Notes: a model not told the origin generated them from the letters alone. A stretch of 64,000 nt of DNA from Bacillus cereus (GCF_025917685.1 NZ_CP089518.1:2915001-2979000); one strand, 5' to 3'; positions 34,920-44,715 are shown, numbered from the stretch's first letter. A program made the numbers and translations.

Positions 34920-35597
34920 TTATTGTATTATTTGAACTAATTCCTGTACTAAATTAGGATCAATTTCAGCAAAACATGATTTCCCTTCTCTTACCGCTGT
35001 GCCGACATGAGCTTGCGAAATTCCAGTTTCATCTAGCAATCGCTTTATATTTTCTTTCGTCACGCCAGCTCCAGCTACAAGCTGAATTTGACCATCGCTT
35101 ACCTTTTGCATTTCTGTAAGCACCGGAATATTATCAACTATATTTCCTTGCCCACCTGAAGTTAAGACGTGAGTCACTTTATGAAACTTCTTTAAAGTTC
35201 TCATCGCTTCTACTGGATTTTCTGTGTCGTCTATTGCTCGGTGATATGTGACATTTATCCCGTCTACCACAGATAGTAAATCCGCTAATTTTTCTTCATC
35301 CACTTCATTTTGTTCGTTTAATACGCCTAATACAACACCATTTGCACCTAACTTCTGTGCGATGATAATATCTTCCTTCATCATTTCAATTTCTTCTTCC
35401 GTATATGTAAAAGACTTTGCATGCGGACGAATCATAACATGAATCGGTATATGTACTGCTTCTACCGCTTTTTTAATAAATGCATAACTCGGCGTTAAAC
35501 CGCCTTCTGTATAAGATGAAATTAATTCAATTCGCTTCCCGCCAGCTCGTTCAATTCGTTTCACATCTTCTAAACATGTTGCAATAACCTCTAGCAT
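34920..35597 (-). CDS. cutC: CutC family protein
   Basis: 225 aa, TIM-barrel CutC: IELISSYTEGGLTPSYAF, then HVMIRPHAKSFTYTEEE and HVLTSGGQGNIVDN. Historically called copper homeostasis protein, but its copper role is disputed. Ribosome site AGAGG. Confidence 0.9.
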   Translation of the reverse strand: MLEVIATCLEDVKRIERAGGKRIELISSYTEGGLTPSYAFIKKAVEAVHIPIHVMIRPHAKSFTYTEEEIEMMKEDIIIAQKLGANGVVLGVLNEQNEVDEEKLADLLSVVDGINVTYHRAIDDTENPVEAMRTLKKFHKVTHVLTSGGQGNIVDNIPVLTEMQKVSDGQIQLVAGAGVTKENIKRLLDETGISQAHVGTAVREGKSCFAEIDPNLVQELVQIIQ

Positions 35598-35785
35598 GAG
35601 ATGACCTCTTTTCGTGCTTTTTTCTTATTATACAGTAGGTGAAATAAGAAACATAGCATTCCACTATAAAACTACAAAAAGAAGAATGAAAAGAAAGATT
35701 TTTTAAATTGATAATAATTTTCATATATGTTATGTTTTTCCTCGTAACTATACATTCTTACACCCTTATAAAAGGAGGTAAATAT

Positions 35786-36256
35786 ATACTTCTTACAAAA
35801 AAACGGTTCGTTATCTCTAGTTCATTTATTGTAATTGCATTACTGTGCGCGATTACTTTTTTAACAAAACCAAATACAAAACTAGATTCCTCGACTTCAA
35901 GTATAGAAACAGAAACTATTACCCTTTCTTCAAGCAATAAAGAAGAAATCCGAACATTTCATTCATCTTCATTTAATAATTCACATATATTCAAAGGTGA
36001 CACAGGCACAGGATTTGAATTTAGCGGCCTAGGTGACTTAAATATTACGATTAAAAACACTGGTACAAACAGTTTTACTTATTCAATTAAATTCAAAGAA
36101 GATCGTTTAGTCAAACACACGTTACAGCCAAGTGAAAGTAAATCCTTCACTTTACGTTCACTCATCGCCAACCCTTTACCAGGGGATTATTCATTATTTG
36201 TACATAATCAGGACGGTTCTGAAAGTAGTATGAGTCTTGAAGTACAGCCACAATAG
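35786..36256 (+). CDS. Secreted or membrane-anchored protein with possible ATA start
   Basis: Membrane segment early (FVISSSFIVIALLCAITFL), then a Ser/Thr-rich linker and a beta-rich domain (LNITIKNTGTNSFTYSIKF) that ends ESSMSLEVQPQ. AAAGGAGG at 35771-35778 lies seven bases before an in-frame ATA at 35786. An ATG at 35732 and TTG at 35708 also lie in frame, but without a good ribosome site and with an extra hydrophobic run. No homologous family recognised. Probably 156 aa; secreted or anchored. Confidence 0.55.
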   Translation: MLLTKKRFVISSSFIVIALLCAITFLTKPNTKLDSSTSSIETETITLSSSNKEEIRTFHSSSFNNSHIFKGDTGTGFEFSGLGDLNITIKNTGTNSFTYSIKFKEDRLVKHTLQPSESKSFTLRSLIANPLPGDYSLFVHNQDGSESSMSLEVQPQ

Positions 36257-36257
36257 A

Positions 36258-36308
36258 ACAAATTAAAAAGGCTATCCTCTCATCAAAAGGATGGCCTTTT
36301 TAATTTGT
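36258..36308 (+). terminator. Long-armed terminator
   Basis: 21-bp arms ACAAATTAAAAAGGC... and its complement (36258-36278, 36288-36308), one mismatch, nine-base loop. Terminates the plus-strand gene. Confidence 0.85.
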
Positions 36309-36396
36309 AAAACGAGAACTTCCTCTCCTTTGAACAATGACATAATACACGGAATTATATCAACGATTCAACATAGCATACCAATTCACCGACAAC

Positions 36397-36429
36397 AAAA
36401 AGTCTGCTCCAGAATGGAACAGACTTTTT
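36397..36429 (-). terminator. Terminator of the acyl-CoA dehydrogenase gene
   Basis: AAAAAGTCTG and CAGACTTTTT with an inner TCCA/TGGA stem, ten bases after the stop. Confidence 0.85.
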
Positions 36430-36438
36430 ATTTCTTCA

Positions 36439-37587
36439 TTACGACCGAAACGCCGCATCCGCCAGCATAGATAGTGTTGCATCATCCATCGGCGGATTGT
36501 GTAATCCTGCTCTGACGTTTAAATAGTAACGATGAAGCGGATTTTTTTCCGATAAACTTTTTGCCCCTACGATACGCATTGCTTTATCTACAATGGCTAT
36601 CGCCGCATTTGTTACGGCGTATTTCACTGCTGCTAGCTCTGCTTGTAGTGAAAGCTTATCTTCTGCTTCATCGTACTTTTTCGCAATTTGATATAAAAAG
36701 ACGCGAGCTTGCATAAGCTCAAGTTCTAATTCTCCGACTAACCTTCTAACATTCGGTAATAAACTAATTGAATGATTTAAACTATTTGGCTTGTATGATT
36801 CCGCAAACTGAACTGCATAATTTCTTGCCGATTGTGCAATCCCTAAATAACACGCTGGTATATGCAATAACCAGCCAATCCCCTTTTGTTTCACTTTCGA
36901 ACCTTTTACATCAGTAAAAAGGCGATTCTCTATCTCTACATTTTGTAAAATAAGATCGTGGCTAGCAGTTCCTCGCATTGAAACGCTATCCCAAGTTTCT
37001 TCAATTGATACACCTAGCGTATTCTTTGGAATGACAAACTCCCCGATTTCTTCCCGGCCCTCAATACTTGCTGAAATGATAAAATAATCAAGTACTGGTG
37101 CCATCGTCGTAAAAGTTTTCCTTCCATTTATAATCCATTTATCACCTTTTTGAACTGCTAATGTCTCTGGTTTTCCGCCTCGCGTCGGACTTCCTGTTCT
37201 CGGTTCTGTCGCTGCCCTATTAAAGAGCGCACCATTACGTACTTCCTCACAAAACCATTGGAACATCTCTGCATTCCAAGAACGATTTTCCGCTAGCTCT
37301 TTCACAATACCAATATGCCATCCAATGGATAACGCAGTAGCTCCACAGCCTTCTGCTATTTTCTCTTGAAATAAAACAAAATCATATAAAGAAATCGCAT
37401 TGCCTCCTAATTCTTTTGGCAACGTTAATTTCGTATATCCGATATCTTTCAAATCATTAATATTTTCATATGGAAAAGAACCTAATTCACTTAGTTGATG
37501 CTCCCTTTCCATGAACTTCGGAATCAACTTATTTATTTGCTCAATAACTAAAGTTTGTTCTTCTGTTTCAACAAATGAGAGTGCCAT
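36439..37587 (-). CDS. Acyl-CoA dehydrogenase family flavoprotein
   Basis: 382 aa. N-terminal helical domain, middle beta domain with FNRAATEPRTGSPTRGG and WIINGRKTFTT, and a C-terminal four-helix FAD domain. Substrate class is open: this branch includes YdbM and DszC/SfnB-like flavin enzymes tied to sulphur compounds. I cannot decide between these. Ribosome site AAAGGGG. Stand-alone. Confidence 0.75.
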   Translation of the reverse strand: MALSFVETEEQTLVIEQINKLIPKFMEREHQLSELGSFPYENINDLKDIGYTKLTLPKELGGNAISLYDFVLFQEKIAEGCGATALSIGWHIGIVKELAENRSWNAEMFQWFCEEVRNGALFNRAATEPRTGSPTRGGKPETLAVQKGDKWIINGRKTFTTMAPVLDYFIISASIEGREEIGEFVIPKNTLGVSIEETWDSVSMRGTASHDLILQNVEIENRLFTDVKGSKVKQKGIGWLLHIPACYLGIAQSARNYAVQFAESYKPNSLNHSISLLPNVRRLVGELELELMQARVFLYQIAKKYDEAEDKLSLQAELAAVKYAVTNAAIAIVDKAMRIVGAKSLSEKNPLHRYYLNVRAGLHNPPMDDATLSMLADAAFRS

Positions 37588-37702
37588 ACTATAATCCCCT
37601 TTATGTTCGATTCATAAACCGTTCATTTTGTCATTATGATTATATGAAGTTACCTCTCTATTGTTTCACTATTCCGATAAAAATACAATGTTTTTGAACA
37701 AT

Positions 37703-37741
37703 AAGAAAAGTTCCTATATAAAGATAGGTTCTTTTCTTATA
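37703..37741 (-). terminator. Terminator of the YdcF-like gene
   Basis: AAGAAAAG/CTTTTCTT outer arms and CCTAT/ATAGG inner arms. Just downstream of the minus-strand stop. Confidence 0.7.
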
Positions 37742-38374
37742 TTAATCTCCTTTCAATGCCTTTAACGGCAAGGAAGTTACATATCCGATATACGAGAATA
37801 ATTCTTTAAAAAAGAATGGGATTTCTGTATCTAATGTTTTATATGCCGACGTTGGAGTTGGTGATGCATATGCTTCAATCTTAATATGTTTTGCTATTCT
37901 CATCGCACGTTTCATATGAAGTGGATCACTTACGATTGTATAGGTGCGTATTCCATTCTCTAATCCAACTTGCTTCGCATTCTTTAAATTTTCTTCAGTG
38001 AAAAGGGATTTTGTTTCAATTAAAATATCCTCTTCTTTTACACCATGTTTCAGTGCATACACTCTAGCAGTACGTGCTTCTTCAAGCTCTGCCTCAAACT
38101 TTGTACCACCTGTGAAAATAATTTTTTTAATATTACCGTTCTTATATAAAGAAATTGCATGATTAATTCTTTCTTTAAATACAGGAGATGGTTTTCCGTT
38201 CCATGATGCTGCTCCAAGCACGATACCAGCATCTGTCTTCACTCCATCATCTGTTTTAAAGCGATAACTCCAAATATCGTAAGCTGCATAACTTACATAT
38301 AAAATAATAGAACAAATCATAAGCAAGAATACTTGCAAGATTCTTCTTTTCTTACTTTTCTTATTTTCTTTCAT
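37742..38374 (-). CDS. YdcF/ElyC-type DUF218 membrane protein
   Basis: 210 aa, one N-terminal membrane helix (ILQVFLLMICSIILYVSYAA). The extracellular DUF218 domain has DAGIVLGAASWNGKPS, IIFTGGTK, and VSDPLHMKRAM. Family members act at the envelope (SanA, ElyC) with an unclear enzymatic role. Single gene. Confidence 0.8.
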   Translation of the reverse strand: MKENKKSKKRRILQVFLLMICSIILYVSYAAYDIWSYRFKTDDGVKTDAGIVLGAASWNGKPSPVFKERINHAISLYKNGNIKKIIFTGGTKFEAELEEARTARVYALKHGVKEEDILIETKSLFTEENLKNAKQVGLENGIRTYTIVSDPLHMKRAMRIAKHIKIEAYASPTPTSAYKTLDTEIPFFFKELFSYIGYVTSLPLKALKGD

Positions 38375-38706
38375 TTATAACTGCCTCCGTACATCATCCA
38401 TACTTCTATATAAAAACGTATATATCAAATCATTTTGTTTGAATTTGTTTAAAAGAAGGAATTTTTCTTGTTATATATATGTATTAAAGGGTTTTCATTT
38501 AAAATTGAGGATTATCAATTCATTTTTCGTTTGCGGTTTTCATTACGTTTGTGTAATTTATAAGTTTATTACCATACAACTACATTGTAACGAATTTTTT
38601 CTCATAATGGAATGATGAAACAAAAGTAAATAAAAGAAGTAACAGTTTTGTAAGAAAAAAGGTATATTTTTCATCTGGACGATCCATACACCTTTTTTAA
38701 TATGAA
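38375..38706. other. Long intergenic gap
   Basis: About 330 bases, AT-rich. The only structured feature is a hairpin at 38655-38698 (AAAAAAGG ... CCTTTTTT) that probably ends the minus-strand GNAT gene to its right. I see no ORF or RNA motif. Confidence 0.5.
38655..38698 (-). terminator. Terminator of the GNAT gene
   Basis: AAAAAAGGTaTA left arm and TAcACCTTTTTT right arm with a 20-base loop; minus-strand T-run follows. Confidence 0.6.
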
Positions 38707-39294
38707 TTATCGTTTTTCTTTATACGACTCTAATTTTTCTAATAACCGTTCCTTTACAACTGGCCATTCACTTGCAATAACACTGTATACAACTGCATCT
38801 CTAACATGTCCGCTCGGTAATTTTCTTTCGTTTCTAAGTACACCTTCTTTTACTGCACCAAGTCTTTCAATTGCTCTTTGTGCTTTTTCATTTCTTACAT
38901 CAGTCTTAATTTGCACCCTCAGCATATGTAATTTTTCAAAAGCGTACTCAAGTAACATATACTTACACTCTGTATTTATACTTGTACGTTGTACACTCGG
39001 GTCATACCACGTTTGTCCTAATTCAACTATCTTATCTTCAACTGAAATATTATATAAGCGTGTACTTCCTGCAATTTCATTTGTTTTTTGATCAACAACT
39101 ACAAATGGTAAATCCTTACCTGCTCCATAAGCTTTTATCGCCTTTTGAACATATTGCTGCATATCTTGAACAGTATCCATTTTAGAGATTAAATACGCCC
39201 AAATATCTCGATTTCCTTCTACGATTGAAAACATTTTTTCGACATCATTGCTATCCATTAACCGTAACTTTGCTCTTTCGTGAATAATTTCCAT
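38707..39294 (-). CDS. GNAT acetyltransferase, RimJ/RimL-like
   Basis: 195 aa. ERAKLRLMDSNDVEKMF opening, VELGQTWYDPSVQRTSINTE in place of the acetyl-CoA loop, and NEKAQRAIERLGAVKEGVLR, the RimL motif. Ribosome site GAGGAGGGG. Likely acetylates a protein N-terminus or small amine; substrate unknown. Confidence 0.8.
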   Translation of the reverse strand: MEIIHERAKLRLMDSNDVEKMFSIVEGNRDIWAYLISKMDTVQDMQQYVQKAIKAYGAGKDLPFVVVDQKTNEIAGSTRLYNISVEDKIVELGQTWYDPSVQRTSINTECKYMLLEYAFEKLHMLRVQIKTDVRNEKAQRAIERLGAVKEGVLRNERKLPSGHVRDAVVYSVIASEWPVVKERLLEKLESYKEKR

Positions 39295-39375
39295 TTATTA
39301 CCCCTCCTCTCTTGTAACTATATCATACAAAATAATAACGTATTATTAATATATAATATATTAAACGGAGTAAAA

Positions 39376-39400
39376 AACTCGCTTTTCTTTAAAGCGAGTT
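39376..39400 (-). terminator. Terminator of the YjiH-like gene
   Basis: AACTCGCTTT and AAAGCGAGTT with five-base loop, then T-run on the minus strand. Confidence 0.85.
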
Positions 39401-39406
39401 CATTCG

Positions 39407-40735
39407 TTATAGAAGTATGTATGCAATCGGCGTAATAATAAGCAACGTTAAAATTGTTCTTTGCACATATAAAATAATAAGTTCAGATACTTTTAACGGA
39501 ATATCTGTTGATAATATACAAGGAATTGAAGCTGAGAAGAACAATATAGATGATACCGAAACAACCGCAATAACAAACTTTGTCAAAAGTGGTGCGCTTA
39601 CAACTAATAATGATGGTAAAAACATCTCTGCAATACCTACTGATGCTGCTTTAGCAGCTAGTTCTGCTTCTGGAAGTTGTAAAGCCCATGTAAATGGATA
39701 GAAAATATAACTAACCCAATCAAATATTGGCGTGAACTTTGCTAAGACGATACCAATTAGCCCTACTGACATAATCGATGGTAAAATTCCCATTGTCATA
39801 ATAAATCCGTCTTTTAAATTCACTGCGATATTTTTCATAATACTTGGCGCAGATTTCGATACTTCTAATGCATCTTCCCAAGCTCGCTCTAACATTTTCT
39901 CTTTATAAACGGGCTCTGGGGACCCTTCTTTCGTAATATATGTATCTGGTTTTCTACTAAGAGGTGGGATTCTTACGGTGATAGCGGTCACGATGAATGT
40001 TACAACAAGCGTAGTCCAAAAGTACATATTCCATAAATGCATAATGTCTAATGTTTTTGCGATGATGATCATAAATGTTGCGGATACTGTTGAGAAACCT
40101 GTGGCGATGATTGCTGCTTCTTTTGTCGTATACTTTCCTTCTTTATACACCCGGTTAGTAATAAGAAGTGCAAGTGAATAACTTCCAACGAAGGAAGCAA
40201 CCGCATCGATTGCTGATCGTCCAGGTGTTTTCCATAACGGGCGCATAATCGGACGACAAAACGTGCCGATAAACTCAAGCAATCCGTACCCGACTAATAA
40301 CGCTAAAAATGCCGAGCCAATTGGGACGAGTAAACTTACTGATATAACTAACTTCTCATACAAAAACGGTCCAACATCTGGCGCAAAGAACCAAGCTGGT
40401 CCTACCTTCAAACAATATAATACGCCAAAAACAACACCTACTACTTTTAAAATAGAAAAACAAATATCTACAATAGATGCATTCCATTTTTTCGTATAAA
40501 ATGGATAAATCGCACCAATTATCATTACAAGTAGTGCGTAATATGGTACTACAGATGGAACTGAAGTCCGAATCCACGATACGATATGATCAATCATAAT
40601 AGACGAAGCACCGTTTATCGTAACTGGTACGAAAAACATAAACACCCCAACTAGACTAGCGAGTATAAACCGAAGAATAATCCCCTTCTCTCGCCCTGTC
40701 TTAATTACATTACTTTTTAATTCAATTTCATTCAA
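39407..40735 (-). CDS. YjiH family membrane protein
   Basis: 442 aa with about ten membrane helices and a nucleoside-recognition (Gate) domain (VASFVGSYSLALLITNRVYK, AIIATGFSTVSATFMIIIAK). Such proteins resemble nucleoside transporters or spore maturation SpmA/B; the role is unknown. TTG start with GGAGGTG nine bases upstream. Divergent from the SLH gene. Confidence 0.75.
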   Translation of the reverse strand: MNEIELKSNVIKTGREKGIILRFILASLVGVFMFFVPVTINGASSIMIDHIVSWIRTSVPSVVPYYALLVMIIGAIYPFYTKKWNASIVDICFSILKVVGVVFGVLYCLKVGPAWFFAPDVGPFLYEKLVISVSLLVPIGSAFLALLVGYGLLEFIGTFCRPIMRPLWKTPGRSAIDAVASFVGSYSLALLITNRVYKEGKYTTKEAAIIATGFSTVSATFMIIIAKTLDIMHLWNMYFWTTLVVTFIVTAITVRIPPLSRKPDTYITKEGSPEPVYKEKMLERAWEDALEVSKSAPSIMKNIAVNLKDGFIMTMGILPSIMSVGLIGIVLAKFTPIFDWVSYIFYPFTWALQLPEAELAAKAASVGIAEMFLPSLLVVSAPLLTKFVIAVVSVSSILFFSASIPCILSTDIPLKVSELIILYVQRTILTLLIITPIAYILL

Positions 40736-40805
40736 AATTCGACACCTCCTATCATCTAAATATTCTGTATAATTATATTGAATCCCTTCTTTTCCATTGA
40801 AAATT

Positions 40806-40830
40806 AAAAAAGTAATAATCTTACTTTTTT
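40806..40830. promoter_or_regulatory. Palindrome AAAAAAGTAA/TTACTTTTTT
   Basis: Ten-base arms with a TAATC loop, located between the divergent YjiH-like and SLH genes about 70 bases from the YjiH start. Could be an operator or a terminator-like element; no better evidence. Confidence 0.35.
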
Positions 40831-40971
40831 ATTGTCAGTCTCCAAAAATTATCATATAATGTTCTTCGTAAATGTTACATATACATACTTAAAACGCATA
40901 ATTTGTAACCATTTTATTTCCTTTTCTCAATTTACTCATTAAATTAACCAAAATAGAAGGAGAATTTAAAA

Positions 40972-42780
40972 TTGAAAACAATAAAAATAGCTATGGCAAG
41001 CGCACTGCTACTTGGTGCTATCATCGCTCCATCTAGTTCTTTAGCTGTGAGTGAAACTGTAACACAAAAAAATAATGTGCAGTTGGAGATTGACGAAGAC
41101 GATTACTACTATCAGTTTCCCGATGTTATTGGCTGGGCAAAGCCGTCCGTTGATTATTTAGTAAAGAAAAAAGTCTTAACTGGCTTACCAGACGGTACAT
41201 TTGGACCTAATCTTGAAATCGATAGAGCTTCTGCCGCAATTATCATGGCAAAAATATTAAACTTACAAATAGACGCTTCAGCAAAACCATCATTTAAGGA
41301 TTCTCAAGAACATTGGGCTACTCCTTATATTGCTGCAGTTGAAAAAGCTGGAATTATTAAAGGAGTAGGTAATGGAAATTTCGAACCTTCTGGAAAGCTA
41401 ACAAGAGCTGCTATGGCTTCTATGCTTGTTCATTCATATAACTTAGACAAAAAAGCCACTGAAAAACTACCTACTGTATTCCAAGATTTAAAAGGACACT
41501 GGGGTGAAAAATCGGCCAACCTTCTTGTTGCCCTTGGTATTTCACTGGGTTATGGTGGTAGTCATTGGTATCCAGATAACACTATTACTCGTGCAGAAGC
41601 TGCACATTTAGTTGCTCGCACAGACCAATCGAAAGATAAAGAAATTAAATTAAAGCAAGTTACTATGAAACAACATTATTTTATTTATCCTGAAACCTCT
41701 CTTCATTCAGGTATACTTGCTGAATATGCACCACAAACCGTTACTGTATTCGATGAATCTGAAAACGGATGGATTAAAATTGCTACAGATCATGGTCTAA
41801 AGTGGACACCATTACAAGAGAAACAAGTATATATTGATAAAAACTTTGTTACCTTTGATAGACCGTCAAGAACAGGATATGTGGTTGGTAAATATCCCCC
41901 TCAAACTGTAACAGTCGTTGAAGAAAATAGCATCTGGTTAAAGATTCGCACTAGCAAAGGTCTTCAATGGATGAATCCATACTTAGAAGAGGGTGAAGGA
42001 AAAGAACTCACATACATACCAAAGGAATTTTTCGCTTACGATAGCCCTAATTTTTCTTCTAGAGTATCTGGAAAGTATGCTCCACAAGGTGGTATAGAAG
42101 AATTAGCTAAGACAGATGACGGATGGGTACAAATTCGTACAGATAAAGGACCAAAATGGGTAAATATGTCTTATCTCTTACGTCCAAAGCTTCTCTTAAA
42201 TGTTCCTGCTATTAATCAATTGCCGGAACTACAAAAAGGAAGTACAGTTGTTTCACTGCAAATGCTTTTAGAATACTACACAGGACGTTCATTAAATAAA
42301 GTAGAATTTGCGAAGCAAATGCCATTTGATACAACGCGACGCAAGACTGATGGAAACGGAAAAGTTACAGTTTGGGGTGATCCAGACATCGGATTCGTTG
42401 GTGATGTAAGTGGAAAGAGCTATGGTTACTCTATTAACCCAGCACCATTGAAACAATTACTTGATAAACATGCAAGAGGTACAGATTTAACAGGACAGGA
42501 TTTCTCTGTATTAGAAAGCTATGTACGTAATGGTAAACCAGTTGTAGCGTGGGTAGGGAACAAAATAACTTCTCCGCAACTAGAACATACTTGGCAAACA
42601 CCTCAAGGAAAAACCGTAAATGGATACAGAAATGCACATACTATTATCATAACTGGTGTAGATGATCGTAACATTTACTATAATGACCCATTAGACGGTA
42701 AAAAAGACCAACCCATGGTAAAATCCCGATTTGAGCACAGTTATAATCAAATGGGTAAAAAAGCTTTAAGTATCGATTAA
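40972..42780 (+). CDS. SLH-domain surface protein with C39-like domain
   Basis: 602 aa. Signal peptide (MKTIKIAMASALLLGAII..., likely cleaved after SSLA), three SLH repeats (~50-225) that bind cell-wall polysaccharide, then three SH3-like repeats (~230-410; APQTVTVFDESENGWIKI type). A C39-like domain follows from ~415 to the end. The expected catalytic Cys in the ELPxGCxxTS pattern reads ELQKGSTVVSLQML, so Cys is replaced by Ser. The His (NAHTIIITGVDD) and the NDPL motif remain. TTG start with AAGGAG. Anchored on the S-layer side of the wall. Confidence 0.85.
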   Translation: MKTIKIAMASALLLGAIIAPSSSLAVSETVTQKNNVQLEIDEDDYYYQFPDVIGWAKPSVDYLVKKKVLTGLPDGTFGPNLEIDRASAAIIMAKILNLQIDASAKPSFKDSQEHWATPYIAAVEKAGIIKGVGNGNFEPSGKLTRAAMASMLVHSYNLDKKATEKLPTVFQDLKGHWGEKSANLLVALGISLGYGGSHWYPDNTITRAEAAHLVARTDQSKDKEIKLKQVTMKQHYFIYPETSLHSGILAEYAPQTVTVFDESENGWIKIATDHGLKWTPLQEKQVYIDKNFVTFDRPSRTGYVVGKYPPQTVTVVEENSIWLKIRTSKGLQWMNPYLEEGEGKELTYIPKEFFAYDSPNFSSRVSGKYAPQGGIEELAKTDDGWVQIRTDKGPKWVNMSYLLRPKLLLNVPAINQLPELQKGSTVVSLQMLLEYYTGRSLNKVEFAKQMPFDTTRRKTDGNGKVTVWGDPDIGFVGDVSGKSYGYSINPAPLKQLLDKHARGTDLTGQDFSVLESYVRNGKPVVAWVGNKITSPQLEHTWQTPQGKTVNGYRNAHTIIITGVDDRNIYYNDPLDGKKDQPMVKSRFEHSYNQMGKKALSID

Positions 42781-42787
42781 TAATGTA

Positions 42788-42826
42788 AAAAGCCTATGTT
42801 GATCATATAATCAACATAGGCTTTTT
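42788..42826. terminator. Bidirectional terminator
   Basis: AAAAAGCCTATGTTGAT and ATCAACATAGGCTTTTT, perfect arms, short loop. Between convergent genes. Confidence 0.9.
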
Positions 42827-43708
42827 CTATGACATCTCAAAATCATCAACAATTACTTGAATTACACAATACGATTCTTCGGCTACTTTCTCACTATTAT
42901 CCCTATTCGCATCATATGTAATTAACGCCTTCCAAAGCGCCCACCCTCTCGCTCTATTCCACGTTTCTTCATCCATACACAATACTTCTTTAAATACACT
43001 TCTACTATTTTCATCAAAAAACGTCCATGCCATCGCTGCATCACAGGCAGGATCTCCTACGCCTAAAATACCAAAATCGATTACGGCACTAAGCTTTCCA
43101 TCCTTAACGAGTAAGTTTCCTGGTGCAACATCTCCATGAACCCAAACTGGTTTACGGTCCCATGTTGACCGAAGTGCTAAATCCCAAAGATGCTTTAATA
43201 ATGCCTCATCAAAAATGTCCTTATTATTTTCAATGGCTGTTCTTGCCTCTTTATCGTATACGGATATAAGCCCGCCCCGGTAAAAATTATGCGCTCCAGC
43301 TATTGGTCCGTTACTCGTATCAATTGATTGTAATTCTACTAGAAATGAACCTAAGTCCGCCGCAAACTCATCTAAGTCACAAACATTTTCTTTCGTAACC
43401 GTTTCTCCCTCTATCCATTTATTAATAGACCAAGGCCATGGATACGCTTCAGATGGATTTCCTTTCGCAATTGGTGCAGAAATTGGCAAAGAAAGTTCCT
43501 TACTTAATATAGGAAGCCACTTGTTTTCTTTCTCTACTTGCGGTGTATATGCTGCATCACTCGGTAATCTGACACTCATCTGATTCCCTAAATGAAACGT
43601 TCTATTATCATGCCCGCTAAACTTTACAGGCTTCACTTCTAAATGTGCCCATTCAGGAAACTGTTCCTGTATTAACTTCTCAACTAAACTTACGTTAATT
43701 GGATTCAT
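42827..43708 (-). CDS. APH-family phosphotransferase
   Basis: 293 aa. KWIEGETV hinge, catalytic WVHGDVAPGNLLV, and metal-binding IDFGILGVGDPACDAAMAW. Typical of uncharacterised aminoglycoside phosphotransferase-like proteins. GGAGAAAG site; its ATG lies directly against the stop of the upstream GNAT gene, so the two are coupled. Resistance activity should not be assumed. Confidence 0.8.
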   Translation of the reverse strand: MNPINVSLVEKLIQEQFPEWAHLEVKPVKFSGHDNRTFHLGNQMSVRLPSDAAYTPQVEKENKWLPILSKELSLPISAPIAKGNPSEAYPWPWSINKWIEGETVTKENVCDLDEFAADLGSFLVELQSIDTSNGPIAGAHNFYRGGLISVYDKEARTAIENNKDIFDEALLKHLWDLALRSTWDRKPVWVHGDVAPGNLLVKDGKLSAVIDFGILGVGDPACDAAMAWTFFDENSRSVFKEVLCMDEETWNRARGWALWKALITYDANRDNSEKVAEESYCVIQVIVDDFEMS

Positions 43709-44224
43709 TCACTTTCTCCTTCTCTTTTGAAATTTACTAAGCCCATCTGTACTACCAATATATTCAAAGCCGCATCGCTTATAAAAATCATTCAACAGTT
43801 GGTTATGCCCAACACAATCTAACTTCAAATACTCTTTATCACTTTGCACATTCTCTTCTACCCAATGCAAAATCCATTCTCCTATTCCATTCCCCTTATA
43901 CTTCCGTTTTACCGCAAATCTATGAATATATAATGAATTAGAAACTTCCTCTTTACCAAAAATGTGTTCATCCCATTCATTTTGTTTAGGAGAAACTGTA
44001 ACTGTACCAACTATTTCATCTTCTTTCATAACAACATACGTATATTTCTCGCTTATGCCTTCTAATATTTCAGCTGTAGCTTCTCCTCCTAAAAGATACT
44101 GCCATTGATTCACTTCTTTATGTTGTAGCCATTGTGCTACTTCTTTTAATAGAATTATAATACTATTACTTTCATTTTCAGTAGCAATTCGAATTGTATA
44201 TTCTTTACTAATATTTCTCTCCAT
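43709..44224 (-). CDS. GNAT family N-acetyltransferase
   Basis: 171 aa. IHRFAVKRKYKGNGIGEWIL holds the acetyl-CoA loop, and LNDFYKRCGFEYIG the C-terminal motif. Translationally coupled to the APH-type gene; the pair could modify a common small molecule. Substrate unknown. Confidence 0.8.
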   Translation of the reverse strand: MERNISKEYTIRIATENESNSIIILLKEVAQWLQHKEVNQWQYLLGGEATAEILEGISEKYTYVVMKEDEIVGTVTVSPKQNEWDEHIFGKEEVSNSLYIHRFAVKRKYKGNGIGEWILHWVEENVQSDKEYLKLDCVGHNQLLNDFYKRCGFEYIGSTDGLSKFQKRRRK

Positions 44225-44247
44225 ATTGCTGTTCCCCTTTCAAATTA

Positions 44248-44715
44248 CTACCATACTGACATACGAGTCCTTCCATCATTTTCATCTGTAATATATTCTA
44301 CATAAAATCCTTGATTCAGTGCGTTTTCATACATCATTTCAATCTCTTCTTGTTTTTTCGCATAAATTTGTATGTAATCACCATCGGCTACTAATACGAC
44401 TACTTCACACTTACTCTCCTTAAATTCTTCATATGTTTCAATTTCTCCTAGTACTTCCCCTTTTGGATATGCTTTTAAGTCTACAAATAAAAGATAATAT
44501 ATGTTATCTTTTATTTGTTTTTTTAATTCTGATCCTTCCATGATCTCGTTATCTTCTGAAAATAATTCTGGACCTAATCCATTCCCTACTATTATATAAG
44601 CTTCCTCCCTTCCCACGGCTTGCCAATCAAATGTAATAATATCAATTGGCTTTAACACTTTCCAAAGTAAATTATCATATCCATCTAGAATATCTACTGT
44701 AATTCCTCTTTTCAT
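44248..44715 (-). CDS. DUF2691 family protein
   Basis: 155 aa. MKRGITVDILDGYDNLLWKV and VLKPIDIITFDW resemble DUF2691 proteins of Bacilli, ending in YVEYITDENDGRTRMSVW. No catalytic or membrane features. Strong AGGAG site. 23 bases before the GNAT gene, so probably the first gene of a three-gene unit. Confidence 0.65.
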   Translation of the reverse strand: MKRGITVDILDGYDNLLWKVLKPIDIITFDWQAVGREEAYIIVGNGLGPELFSEDNEIMEGSELKKQIKDNIYYLLFVDLKAYPKGEVLGEIETYEEFKESKCEVVVLVADGDYIQIYAKKQEEIEMMYENALNQGFYVEYITDENDGRTRMSVW

